A stretch of DNA of 64,000 bases from NCBI GenBank assembly GCA_035373905.1, contig DAOSOK010000015.1, forward strand, positions 51,201 through 115,200, given 5' to 3'. This document shows positions 41,324-48,494 of the stretch, piece by piece. Both the position numbers and the translations under genes were made by a program. The DNA is from Candidatus Ozemobacteraceae bacterium (GTDB lineage: Bacteria > Muiribacteriota > Ozemobacteria > Ozemobacterales > Ozemobacteraceae). Under the pieces are notes generated by a model, which searched no databases, had not been told where the DNA came from, and saw only the letters and a program-made list of their open reading frames with translations. The first letter of the stretch is position 1, and every line of letters begins with the position of its first letter.

Positions 41324-43210
41324 ATGAAACGCATTTCCATGCTTCTGGTTCTGGCCCTGGTGCTCAGCACCGTGGCCGCCAGTGCCAACCCGTTCTCCGA
41401 TGTACCGTTCTCTCACTGGGCTTATGACGCGGTCAACAAGCTCGCCGCCAAGGGCATCCTTCAGGGCTATCCTGATGGCACCTACAAGGGCGAAAAGCAC
41501 GTCACCCGCTACGCTCTCGCCATGGTCACCGCCAAGATGCTCGCCAATGTCGAGCAGATGCTCGAGAAGGGCATTGGCACGAACCTCGTCACCAAGTCCG
41601 ACCTCCAGACCCTCGAGAAGCTCACCGTCGAGTTCGCTGACGAGCTGGCTCTTCTGGGCGTGAAAGTCACCGCTCTCGAAGACGACATGCAGGTCGTGAA
41701 GGAAGATGTCGCGACCCTGAAGAAGGACGTCGAGGGCATCAAGGACTACATGGCCAAGGGCGGTATGGAGAAGGTTAAGCTCTCCGGCGACATGCTCGTT
41801 CGCCACATGAGCATGATTACCGAGAAAGACGGCGTGAACCCCAGAGCCTACGCCTATGATGGCGTGAATGGGGCTTCCAATGACAATGCCAATACCCGCA
41901 CTTACACTCAGCTTCGCTTCCAGTTCAAGGCCAACATCGACGAGAACGTCACCGCCGTTGCTCGCTGGAGCATGGTGAATGACAATGACTTCAGCGGCCG
42001 CTGGGGTTCGAATGGCGCTGGCGCTTCTTCCCTCAACAACGTTTCTAACAACGGAAACACTGATGGCGAGATTGACCTTGCTTACTTGAACATCAAAGAC
42101 ATGTTCCGCTTCGGTGGCGACTTCACCTTCGGCCGCAACTTCTACGCGACCGGTCACAGCCTCCTCCTCAGCGACTACGTCGACGCGATCAAGTATGCCA
42201 AGCGCACCGGCGATGTCGATGTGGCTCTGTATTGCATCTATGATCTCCACGCTGGCACCTATGCTGATTCCGCCGCCACTGACTTCCGCAACATCTGGGG
42301 CCTGACCCTCGGCACCAAGTATCGCGATCACGACCTGTATCTGAACCTTTGGGGCCAGGATGAGCCGAACACCGCGAACCGCGTGAGCCAGGCTCTTGCT
42401 GGTGTTAACATTGTTCCTATCGCCGCTGGTGTCAAGCCGGTTGCTGGTCAGAAGGACAGCGACAAGATGTTCGACGTTGAATTCGGCGGCAAGGGCCCCC
42501 TGGGCAAGAACGGTCACTGGGATTATGACCTGGGCTTCGCCTATACCGACTATCAGCTGGACATCGTGAACAACGCTGCTGGCACCCTGATCAGCCCCGA
42601 AATTCAGGGTTGGATGGGTCATGCCGCAATCAAGTGGGATTCCAAGAAAGAGTGGGCCGCGAAACTCGGTTACACCTTCGCTGATGACGAATCCAACGGC
42701 GCTATCGCCATCAACAACGATCACCGCTATGATGACGGTATCGAGACCCCCTACGAAGACATCAGCCGTGGCAACACCTATTTCCGCAACGGTCTGCTGA
42801 ACATGAACGACATCAAGCTCCAGGTCGAGTATCGCCCCCGCAACACCAAGCATTACTTCCGCCTGGCTGGCGACCTCCTCGACGAGATGAAGGACACCGT
42901 GTCCAACGATCTCTCCCGCTTGGCTGCCGGTGACAATACCACCGCTGGTATCCTCACTACCCCCAAGACCGACACTCCGTATGATCGTTACAACAACTTC
43001 TTCGTCTCCGATCCGAAGGCGACCGTCCTGACCTTCGAGTATCGCTATCAGCTCGCTGAGAACACCCGCATCCGCGTTGGCTACACCGCCTTCGATATGT
43101 CTGGTGATTTCCAGAAGACGGTTCCGGCCGTCGCTGCTGGTCAGGGTAACTCGATTGTTAACGATCGGGATTACAACATGTTCTGGGCTGAACTCTACAG
43201 CCGCTTCTAA
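41324..43210 (+). CDS. SLH-domain outer-membrane porin / S-layer-like protein, highly expressed
   Basis: 628 residues from the ATG at 41324. Signal peptide MKRISMLLVLALVLSTVAASA, then SLH domain at about residues 22-75 (NPFSDVPFSHWAYDAVNKLAAKGILQGYPDGTYKGEKHVTRYALAMVTAKML). A coiled coil (VEFADELALLGVKVTALEDDMQVVKEDVATLKKDVEGIKDYM) follows to about residue 150, then a beta-barrel ending in WAELYSRF with terminal Phe. Same architecture as the protein at 16729. Codon use differs from its neighbours, with many GCT, GGT and other T-ending codons, a pattern of very high expression. It is probably a major outer-membrane protein tethering the membrane to peptidoglycan. Confidence 0.93.
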   Translation: MKRISMLLVLALVLSTVAASANPFSDVPFSHWAYDAVNKLAAKGILQGYPDGTYKGEKHVTRYALAMVTAKMLANVEQMLEKGIGTNLVTKSDLQTLEKLTVEFADELALLGVKVTALEDDMQVVKEDVATLKKDVEGIKDYMAKGGMEKVKLSGDMLVRHMSMITEKDGVNPRAYAYDGVNGASNDNANTRTYTQLRFQFKANIDENVTAVARWSMVNDNDFSGRWGSNGAGASSLNNVSNNGNTDGEIDLAYLNIKDMFRFGGDFTFGRNFYATGHSLLLSDYVDAIKYAKRTGDVDVALYCIYDLHAGTYADSAATDFRNIWGLTLGTKYRDHDLYLNLWGQDEPNTANRVSQALAGVNIVPIAAGVKPVAGQKDSDKMFDVEFGGKGPLGKNGHWDYDLGFAYTDYQLDIVNNAAGTLISPEIQGWMGHAAIKWDSKKEWAAKLGYTFADDESNGAIAINNDHRYDDGIETPYEDISRGNTYFRNGLLNMNDIKLQVEYRPRNTKHYFRLAGDLLDEMKDTVSNDLSRLAAGDNTTAGILTTPKTDTPYDRYNNFFVSDPKATVLTFEYRYQLAENTRIRVGYTAFDMSGDFQKTVPAVAAGQGNSIVNDRDYNMFWAELYSRF

Positions 43211-43232
43211 TCCCATAGCTTAACCAGTCCTC

Positions 43233-43263
43233 AAAGAGCCCCGCGAAAGCGGGGCTCTTTCCT
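43233..43263 (+). terminator. Rho-independent terminator of the SLH porin
   Basis: A perfect 12-bp stem (AAAGAGCCCCGC / GCGGGGCTCTTT, 43233-43260) closed by a GAAA tetraloop. The T tract is the last part of the stem. Confidence 0.93.
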
Positions 43264-43322
43264 TACCCGGCAATCCGGGCGGTTCGCGAACCGCTCCCGC
43301 AACCCTCTCGACATGCTGAAAA

Positions 43323-43397
43323 GACAACGCACCACAGAGTCACAGAGACACAGAGAAATGAATTCTAAACTCTGTGTCTCCGTGACTTTGTGGTAAA
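43323..43397. repeat. Imperfect inverted repeat (CCACAGAGTCACAGAGACACAGAG family)
   Basis: Left arm ACCACAGAGTCACAGAGACA... from about 43331, right arm CTCTGTGTCTCCGTGACT... to about 43395, around a short AT-rich centre. The preceding GACAACGCACCACAGAG recurs at 44144 and, inverted, near 44426. This is a family of short interspersed repeats. No gene lies between the terminator and the toxin start. Confidence 0.7.
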
Positions 43398-43470
43398 CCT
43401 GCTTTATTTCCCCAAGGCCATGGTTCATCTGATGGAAGAGTGAGCCACCGGAAAAACATTCCGGACGGCA

Positions 43471-43498
43471 TTGACGATATACCTTATTGTGGTATATT
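43471..43498 (+). promoter_or_regulatory. Promoter and operator of the toxin-antitoxin pair
   Basis: TTGACG (43471-43476), 16-base spacer, TATATT (43493-43498), with TGG before the -10. An inverted repeat ATATACC (43477-43483) / GGTATAT (43491-43497) fills the spacer and -10. An operator in this position is typical for repression by the antitoxin. Confidence 0.65.
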
Positions 43499-43524
43499 CA
43501 TCTTAATTGAGCCTGGGGGAAACC

Positions 43525-43812
43525 GTGTGGAATGTGTTGATTCCGAAGCGAATCGCGAAAGCCCTGGCGGATCTTCCTGAGACGGTGTTCTGCAACTTTC
43601 TGGCCCTTCTTCATTCGATACGCGCTTTAGGCCCTGTTCGAGGCGACTGGCCGAATTACGGCAAGCTCAGAACGGGAATTCATCATTGCCATATCCAAAA
43701 AGGGCACCCAACGTATGTCATGGTTTGGAAGACGACGGACAGAGAGAAAAAGATCGTAGAGGTGGTGTATGCTGGAACTCATGAAAAGGCAGATTACAAA
43801 AGGTTTCGTTGA
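43525..43812 (+). CDS. RelE/HigB-type toxin (mRNA interferase)
   Basis: About 95 residues from the GTG at 43525 (GGGGGA upstream); a TTG at 43507 is in frame but poorly placed. Features: NVLIPKRIAKALADLPETVFCNFLALLHSIRALGPVRGDWPNYGKLRTGIHHCHIQKGHPTYVMVWK, then KIVEVVYAGTHEKADYKRFR. The basic beta-sheet core with GxxHxHxxKG and the VxxxGTHExADY ending is typical of small RelE-superfamily toxins paired with an Xre antitoxin. Likely cleaves mRNA at the ribosome. The 3' end overlaps the antitoxin by 44 bases. Confidence 0.8.
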   Translation: MWNVLIPKRIAKALADLPETVFCNFLALLHSIRALGPVRGDWPNYGKLRTGIHHCHIQKGHPTYVMVWKTTDREKKIVEVVYAGTHEKADYKRFR

Positions 43813-44122
43813 ACTTCATTTTCTCGTGCCGGAATTCCGGGCCGACGAAATCAAAAAGGTCATTGCCTGCCTGGGAGGCGTTTCGACAGATGACGATGCC
43901 GAACTCATTCCGTTAGAGAAGGCATTTCCGTCGATTCACCCGGGGATCACCCTCCGCGGATACAGGCAGCGCGACGGGCTCTCCCAGGTCGAGCTGGCCG
44001 AAAAAGTCGGCGCGCGCCAGAGCCACATTTCCGAAATCGAAAGCGGCCGCCGCCCCATCGGCAAACAACTCGCCCACAAACTGGCCGCCGTTTTCCACAC
44101 CAGCTACAAACTCTTCCTTTAA
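43769..44122 (+). CDS. Xre/HigA-type antitoxin with HTH domain
   Basis: 117 residues (ATG 43769; ATG 43781 is an alternative). The C-terminal half is a Cro/C1-type helix-turn-helix: LRGYRQRDGLSQVELAEKVGARQSHISEIESGRRPIGKQLAHKLAAVF. The N-terminal half (about 55 residues) is a separate domain that should bind the toxin. Gene order toxin-antitoxin and overlap match the HigBA type. The complex probably represses the promoter at 43471-43498. Confidence 0.85.
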   Translation: MLELMKRQITKGFVELHFLVPEFRADEIKKVIACLGGVSTDDDAELIPLEKAFPSIHPGITLRGYRQRDGLSQVELAEKVGARQSHISEIESGRRPIGKQLAHKLAAVFHTSYKLFL

Positions 44123-44461
44123 CCGAGCAAAATAACGAAAAAACAACGCACCACAGAGATACTCCGTTGAAAACCACTCGGTTTTCAGGAACGCATCCGC
44201 AGATGAAGGACAGATGAAAACCAGATGAGCAGCAGATAGGAGCGAACGCCTGGAGCTACCTTTTTTCGCCATGACCCGAAAACTCCAGGGAAAGAAGGTT
44301 TTCAGAATTTCATCTGCGAAATCTGCTTCATCAGCGTCATCTGCGGATTGGTTCTCAAAGTGAAACACACATACCAGTCACAGACACAGAGAAAGACCAG
44401 TTTTCAAAACTCTGTGTCTCGGTGTCTGTGGTGCGTTGTCTCCGAGTGATTGAATGGGATG
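44123..44461. repeat. Mosaic of short interspersed repeats
   Basis: The stretch contains ACAACGCACCACAGAG (about 44144) and its inverse TCTGTGGTGCGTTGT (about 44426-44440), an inner pair with CACAGACACAGAG / CTCTGTGTCTCGGTGTCTGTGG (about 44378-44430), and ATCCGCAGATGAA / TTCATCTGCG-type pairs near 44195 and 44310. All are common intergenic repeat types. I see no gene in it. Confidence 0.65.
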
Positions 44462-44491
44462 TTGACAAAAAAATGCCGGGGCTTCTACCAT
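44462..44491 (+). promoter_or_regulatory. Promoter for the secreted protein at 44533
   Basis: Perfect TTGACA at 44462-44467, 18-base spacer, TACCAT at 44486-44491, then GGAGGAGA as ribosome binding site before the ATG at 44533. Confidence 0.6.
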
Positions 44492-44532
44492 GCAACAGGA
44501 ATGTCCGATATGACTTTGGAGGAGACGAAACG

Positions 44533-45498
44533 ATGAAGAAGTTTGCTCTCGGGTTGGCTGTGGCTTTCGCGATGACGGTTGCGCCGGCGTTTGCCGGGCT
44601 GATCGACCTGGTGCCGGCCGAGGCGCCGTTCGTGCTGAACCTGAACATGACCAAGATGTTCACCTTCGAGCCGATGAAGAAGATGATCGACGAATCCTTT
44701 GGGACTGGCACTCCCGAAGGGAAGAAGGCCCTCGAAGAGTTCGTCGCCAAGCTGGGCTTCGATCCCTTCAAGCAGCTCGCCAACGTGATGATCTACTCGC
44801 CGGAAGCCGGCTTCAAGGCGGAAGACATGAAAGATCACGTCGGCATCCTCGTCGACGGCTCGTTCGAAGCGAAAAAGCTCCTCGAAGGCCTCAAGAATGA
44901 TGCCGAGTTCCAGAAGCAGGTCGACTTGGTCGAGTTCGAAGGCCTTTCGGCTATCGCCGGCAAGGAAAGCGGCCGCAAAGCCGCCTTCCTCGATGACAAA
45001 ACCGCCGTCATGGGCGCCGATGCCGTCATCAAGACCGCCGCGACCGTGAAGAACGGCAAGGCGAAGTCCCTTGCCGCGACCCCGGCCTTTGCGGCCATGC
45101 TGAAGAAGGTCGATCCGAAAGCCGGTGTCTGGGGTTGCGCCCTCGTCACCGACGACATGAAGGCCCAGGCGAAGGCCAACCCCGTCAGCGCCCCCCTGGC
45201 CGCCGCCAACGCGATGCTCCTGAGCGTCAGCTTCGGCGCCGAGATGGGAATCAACGCCATCGCCGAAGTCGCCAAGGCCGACGAAGCCAAGGCCGTCGCC
45301 GACTGCCTCAAAAACTACGTCGACATGTTCAAGGCTTGGGCGGTCGATGTGCCTGAAGTGGTCGATGTTTTCAACAAGGCGAAGATCGACACCGACGGGA
45401 AGACCGTAAAGTTCGGCCTGGTGCTTCCCAAGGCCCAGTTCGACGCATTTATCGCCAAGATGCAGGAACGCATGGCCGCCGCCCCCGAAAAGAAATAA
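44533..45498 (+). CDS. Secreted protein of unknown function
   Basis: 321 residues from the ATG at 44533 (GGAGGAG upstream). Signal peptide MKKFALGLAVAFAMTVAPAFA. The mature part is helical and rich in Ala, Lys and Asp, with two related halves in which strands such as APFVLNLNMTKMF, VGILVDGSF, GLSAIAGKESGRKAAFLDDKTAVMG, GVWGCALV and MLLSVSFGAEMGINAIAEV suggest an alpha/beta fold. No family recognised. Its promoter and terminator are good, and codon use favours GCC/AAG, so it is probably an abundant periplasmic or surface protein. Confidence 0.8.
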   Translation: MKKFALGLAVAFAMTVAPAFAGLIDLVPAEAPFVLNLNMTKMFTFEPMKKMIDESFGTGTPEGKKALEEFVAKLGFDPFKQLANVMIYSPEAGFKAEDMKDHVGILVDGSFEAKKLLEGLKNDAEFQKQVDLVEFEGLSAIAGKESGRKAAFLDDKTAVMGADAVIKTAATVKNGKAKSLAATPAFAAMLKKVDPKAGVWGCALVTDDMKAQAKANPVSAPLAAANAMLLSVSFGAEMGINAIAEVAKADEAKAVADCLKNYVDMFKAWAVDVPEVVDVFNKAKIDTDGKTVKFGLVLPKAQFDAFIAKMQERMAAAPEKK

Positions 45499-45553
45499 CA
45501 CCCAATGCGTATGGGTGCATCCCGATGCGCCCGTTTCGATCGCATATCGCATC

Positions 45554-45588
45554 AAATCGCCCTGGTGTGGGTTGCCGGGGCGATTTTT
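45554..45588 (+). terminator. Rho-independent terminator between convergent genes
   Basis: A 9-bp stem AAATCGCCC (45554-45562) / GGGCGATTT (45578-45586) with T's running on (TTTTTAT). The reverse reading also has A's before the stem, so it could serve the convergent gene, whose stop lies at 45587. Confidence 0.75.
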
Positions 45589-47362
45589 ATGATGTGCAAT
45601 CCGTATCCGTCGGTTGGTTCAGCTTTTCACGCAATACGGCCACGACGAACAGGGGAATACGGATCATGCGCCAGAAGCGGCCCGGCTCCTTGTAAAGCCT
45701 GAACAGCCATTCAAGCGCAAACTTCTGCATCCATGCCGGGGCCCGGGGCAGGCGGCCGGAGATCACGTCGAAGCTGCCCCCGACGCCGATGGCGATCATT
45801 CCCGACGCAACGTGCCGGAGTTTCGAAATGAACAGCTCCTGCCGGGGAACCCCCATGGCGACGAATAACAGGCGCGGCCTGGCTTCGAGAACCGTCTTGA
45901 TGACGGCTGTTTCCTCTTCGGAGTCGGCGGCGAAGTAGCCGTGATGGGTGCCTGCGACGATCATCCCGGGAACGCGCTTCCCGATGAGTTCGACTGCCGA
46001 GTCGATGATGCCGGGTTTCGCGCCGATGAAATATATCGATTGCTTTGCTTCGACGGCGAGCCGGCAGAGATCCTCGACCATGCCGACCCCGGGAATGCGC
46101 TCGACGAGGGGCGTGCCGAGAAAATCGGAAGCCCAGAGCAGCCCCGCGCCGTCCGGCATGACGAGCGAGGCCTGCCGCATGATTCCCGCGAAGCTCTCAT
46201 CGTGCCGGGCCCGGTCGATGGCCAGGGAGTCGGCGGTCACGAGATGACGGAAGCCGTCTCCGGAGCGTATCCAGCCGTCGATGCGGGCGAGGACCTCCCT
46301 GCGTGAAAGGGAATCGATGGGAAAGCCCAGGAGCGAAATTCTTCCCGGTTTCGGAGAGCCTTCATTCCGAGGCGCTTTTTGCGCAAAGGTTCGCACGAAG
46401 CTGATCATGACGCCGGCGACCAGAATGCCGAGGGCAATGAACCCCCAGAACCCCGCCTGACTGGCGTAGAGCAGAACGGTAAAGTTCAGGCTCATGAACA
46501 CGAGACCGGCCAGGAGGACGAGCCGCTGTCGGGGAAGATTCCAGGTGAACGTTCTGCTTCGGTTCGACGGATCGGATGCATACAATTCGTTTCCGAGATA
46601 CGAGCCGAGAATGACGAGGCAGACGAACGCAAGGGGGAGAATGAGAACGGCGGAAGGCAGCAGAAGGCCGAGCAAAAGCAGCGTTTTCGACCGGCCGATC
46701 ATCGAAATGCCCGCCAGCAGCCAACCGAGCGCGAAATGCCCCGAATCGCCGAGCACGAAGCGCTGCCCTGCGGCTCCCGCGCCCAGGACGACGAGGGAGG
46801 GAAGAATGAGCATCGGCGTGAAGAACGGGGCGGTGTCGGGGGTCGCGGACTGGCCGGGAAAAAAGAGCAGGAAGGAAATCCCGGTTCCCATGCAGAGAAG
46901 AGCCGGCATGCCGAAGACGAGTTCGGCCAGTTTCAGGCTGAAAATCGTGATGATCGGCCATCCCAGCGTCAGCGCGACTTCGATCGCCCGAACCGGATGA
47001 TCGATCGTGATGCCGCTCCAGGCGCCGGCGATGGCCGCAAGCACCAGATACGGCATCATGACCGTCCATGAGGTGCGCATCACATCGCGAACGAATCCCA
47101 ATGCCGCGAACAGCAACGTGATGACGGCAAGGTGGTGCGCTTCAGGCATACAGGAAGTGGTGGGCATCAGAAGAACGCACAGCGTCCCGAGAACGACCGG
47201 AAACCCGCCGACATACATCCCGCGGCCGAGATGCCCCGTTGCCCGATTCAGCGCCCAGGGGCCGCCCGCGTGAACCACATCCCAAATGATGGGCAGGAGC
47301 CACCCTGCAATGGTTCCGAGCAGACCCAGGGCCCCCGCAAAGGCGACCGTCATGATATCCAT
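45587..47362 (-). CDS. Fusion: degenerate WecA/MraY-like membrane domain plus WecG/TagA/CpsF glycosyltransferase
   Basis: About 591 residues (ATG 47362; GTG 47380 also in frame). Residues 1-330 contain about ten membrane helices with the polyprenyl-phosphate sugar-phosphotransferase pattern FAALGFVRDVMR ... LGDSGHFALGWLLAGISMIG ... NLPRQRLVLLAG. The acidic DD and NxxDG motifs and the HxHH-type end needed for WecA activity are missing. Residues about 335-590 form a complete GT26 domain: LLGFPIDSLSRREVLARID, HLVTADSLAIDRARHDESF, MPDGAGLLWASDFLG, IYFIGAKPGIIDSAVELI, LLFVAMGVPRQELFISKLRH, IGVGGSFDVISGRLPRAPAWMQKFALEWLFRLYKEPGRFWRM. GT26 enzymes add the second sugar to an undecaprenyl-linked acceptor. 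Confidence 0.85.
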   Translation of the reverse strand: MDIMTVAFAGALGLLGTIAGWLLPIIWDVVHAGGPWALNRATGHLGRGMYVGGFPVVLGTLCVLLMPTTSCMPEAHHLAVITLLFAALGFVRDVMRTSWTVMMPYLVLAAIAGAWSGITIDHPVRAIEVALTLGWPIITIFSLKLAELVFGMPALLCMGTGISFLLFFPGQSATPDTAPFFTPMLILPSLVVLGAGAAGQRFVLGDSGHFALGWLLAGISMIGRSKTLLLLGLLLPSAVLILPLAFVCLVILGSYLGNELYASDPSNRSRTFTWNLPRQRLVLLAGLVFMSLNFTVLLYASQAGFWGFIALGILVAGVMISFVRTFAQKAPRNEGSPKPGRISLLGFPIDSLSRREVLARIDGWIRSGDGFRHLVTADSLAIDRARHDESFAGIMRQASLVMPDGAGLLWASDFLGTPLVERIPGVGMVEDLCRLAVEAKQSIYFIGAKPGIIDSAVELIGKRVPGMIVAGTHHGYFAADSEEETAVIKTVLEARPRLLFVAMGVPRQELFISKLRHVASGMIAIGVGGSFDVISGRLPRAPAWMQKFALEWLFRLYKEPGRFWRMIRIPLFVVAVLREKLNQPTDTDCTS

Positions 47363-47420
47363 ACCCGAACTATCGACCACCCACGCTCTTTTTCACATCG
47401 CCTGCCCCATACAACGCCAA

Positions 47421-47446
47421 AACGGGCGCACTTCAATGCGCCCGTT
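47421..47446 (-). terminator. Hairpin between the small membrane protein and the WecG fusion
   Basis: A 10-bp perfect stem AACGGGCGCA / TGCGCCCGTT with a 6-base loop; no strong T tract on the minus strand, so possibly a weak terminator or processing site. Confidence 0.45.
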
Positions 47447-47468
47447 CGATGCGTGAAAACCAAGCGCG

Positions 47469-47690
47469 TCACGGCGCCCCGGTCAGTTCCCATTTGACGA
47501 TGTAGTAGACAAACCCGGCGAGAATCAGGAACTCGGAATACGCCATCACCGGGAATGCGGTGCGCTTTGCGTCCCACCAGTCCCAGAAAAAATTGAGGGC
47601 GTCGAAAACGACGAGCAGCATTCGCACGACCCAGTAGGCCGCCACAAAAATCGCCGTCAGATATGCCGGAATGATATAATACAAGACCAT
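47469..47690 (-). CDS. Small membrane protein of unknown function
   Basis: 73 residues with two hydrophobic segments (MVLYYIIPAYLTAIFVAAYWVVRMLLVVFDAL and YSEFLILAGFVYYIVKW) separated by a short loop with aromatic and charged residues (NFFWDWWDAKRTAF). The composition is protein-like and there is no competing frame. An extended -10 (TGATAGGAT, minus 47705-47697) ends six bases before the ATG, pointing to a leaderless message. Upstream of the WecG fusion, so a link to polysaccharide export is possible but unproven. Confidence 0.6.
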   Translation of the reverse strand: MVLYYIIPAYLTAIFVAAYWVVRMLLVVFDALNFFWDWWDAKRTAFPVMAYSEFLILAGFVYYIVKWELTGAP

Positions 47691-47818
47691 GAAGATATCC
47701 TATCACATCGAGGCTGTCAGTTCAATTTACGCCATATGCGAGGTGAAAGGAGATATGATGTATCGTATGCAGAATATATACAAAACCGCAGTATTGAGTC
47801 CTGCAAAGTGAAAACAAC

Positions 47819-47900
47819 CCGTTTGCCCTGAGATGTCGAAGGGATAAAATCGGAATCAATGAGCAAGCGCTGGTTTGTGCCTCGATACCCCGACATGAAC
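47819..47900. repeat. Decayed copy of the CTGAGCTTGTCGAAG inverted repeat
   Basis: CGTTTGCCCTGAGATGTCGAAGGG near 47820 and GTGCCTCGATACCCCGACATGAACGG near 47877-47902 are mutated versions of the arms at 34981-35044. The insert between them is longer than in the intact copy. Confidence 0.5.
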
Positions 47901-47989
47901 GGAGCCAGTAAATTAGCTTTCGATGAGGTGGGCTTTCGTATGTGTATGCAGCCCTCGATATTGCATCGATCATGATTTCGGAGAATTCA

Positions 47990-48396
47990 TGAAACTCAGA
48001 CTTGTCAGGCACGGTTTCCGAAATTCGGAAAGCCCAGATCTGATGTTGGATTCCGGCCAATCCATCTTGGCACGACGGCGTGGTCTTGGGTTCATACCAT
48101 GGACGATATGGAGAAACCTTGAAATCGCCGTTTTTGATGAACCAACCCCAAGCAAGGAAATAGATGGCATGCCCGACCGCGGCATCTGTCCAAACACTGA
48201 CTTGAAACCAGCGATGGTAGGCATCATGAGAGTGAGCCCTTTCTGGATCCCCGAAAGGAAAGATCGCGGTCACAGTGCGACGGCATGGACAAAGAACCCA
48301 GCCTTCGATGATGTTCTCCAACAAGAACTAGGTGGGTTTCGAGAAAGCTGCATGAAGGGGCTGTACAAGTTCCTGAATCTCGGGGATTCTGATCAT
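47990..48396 (-). pseudogene. Remnant of a DDE (IS701/IS4-like) transposase gene with an in-frame stop
   Basis: Minus-strand ATG at 48396 has GAGGAGG nearby and reads MIRIPEIQELVQPLHAAFSKPT, then TAG at 48330-48328, then in the same frame FLLENIIEGWVLCPCRRTVTAIF, PERAHSHDAYHRWFQVSVW. Transposases of the IS701 type start with a helix containing LQPL...FSRPT, then GRRTVT...YHRxxSRARW. The match of order and spacing is good, but later motifs (DDE) are absent. Probably inactivated by a nonsense mutation and 3' truncation. It lies at the edge of the AT-richer polysaccharide region. I do not see terminal inverted repeats. Confidence 0.5.
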
Positions 48397-48494
48397 GGCC
48401 GTTCCTCCTCGGTGAAGACGAAAGTCGCATCCCATCTTTACTGCAGCCAAGGAACGGCCCTTTCCGATACTGGGTCATGTGAAATTTCTTCGTC

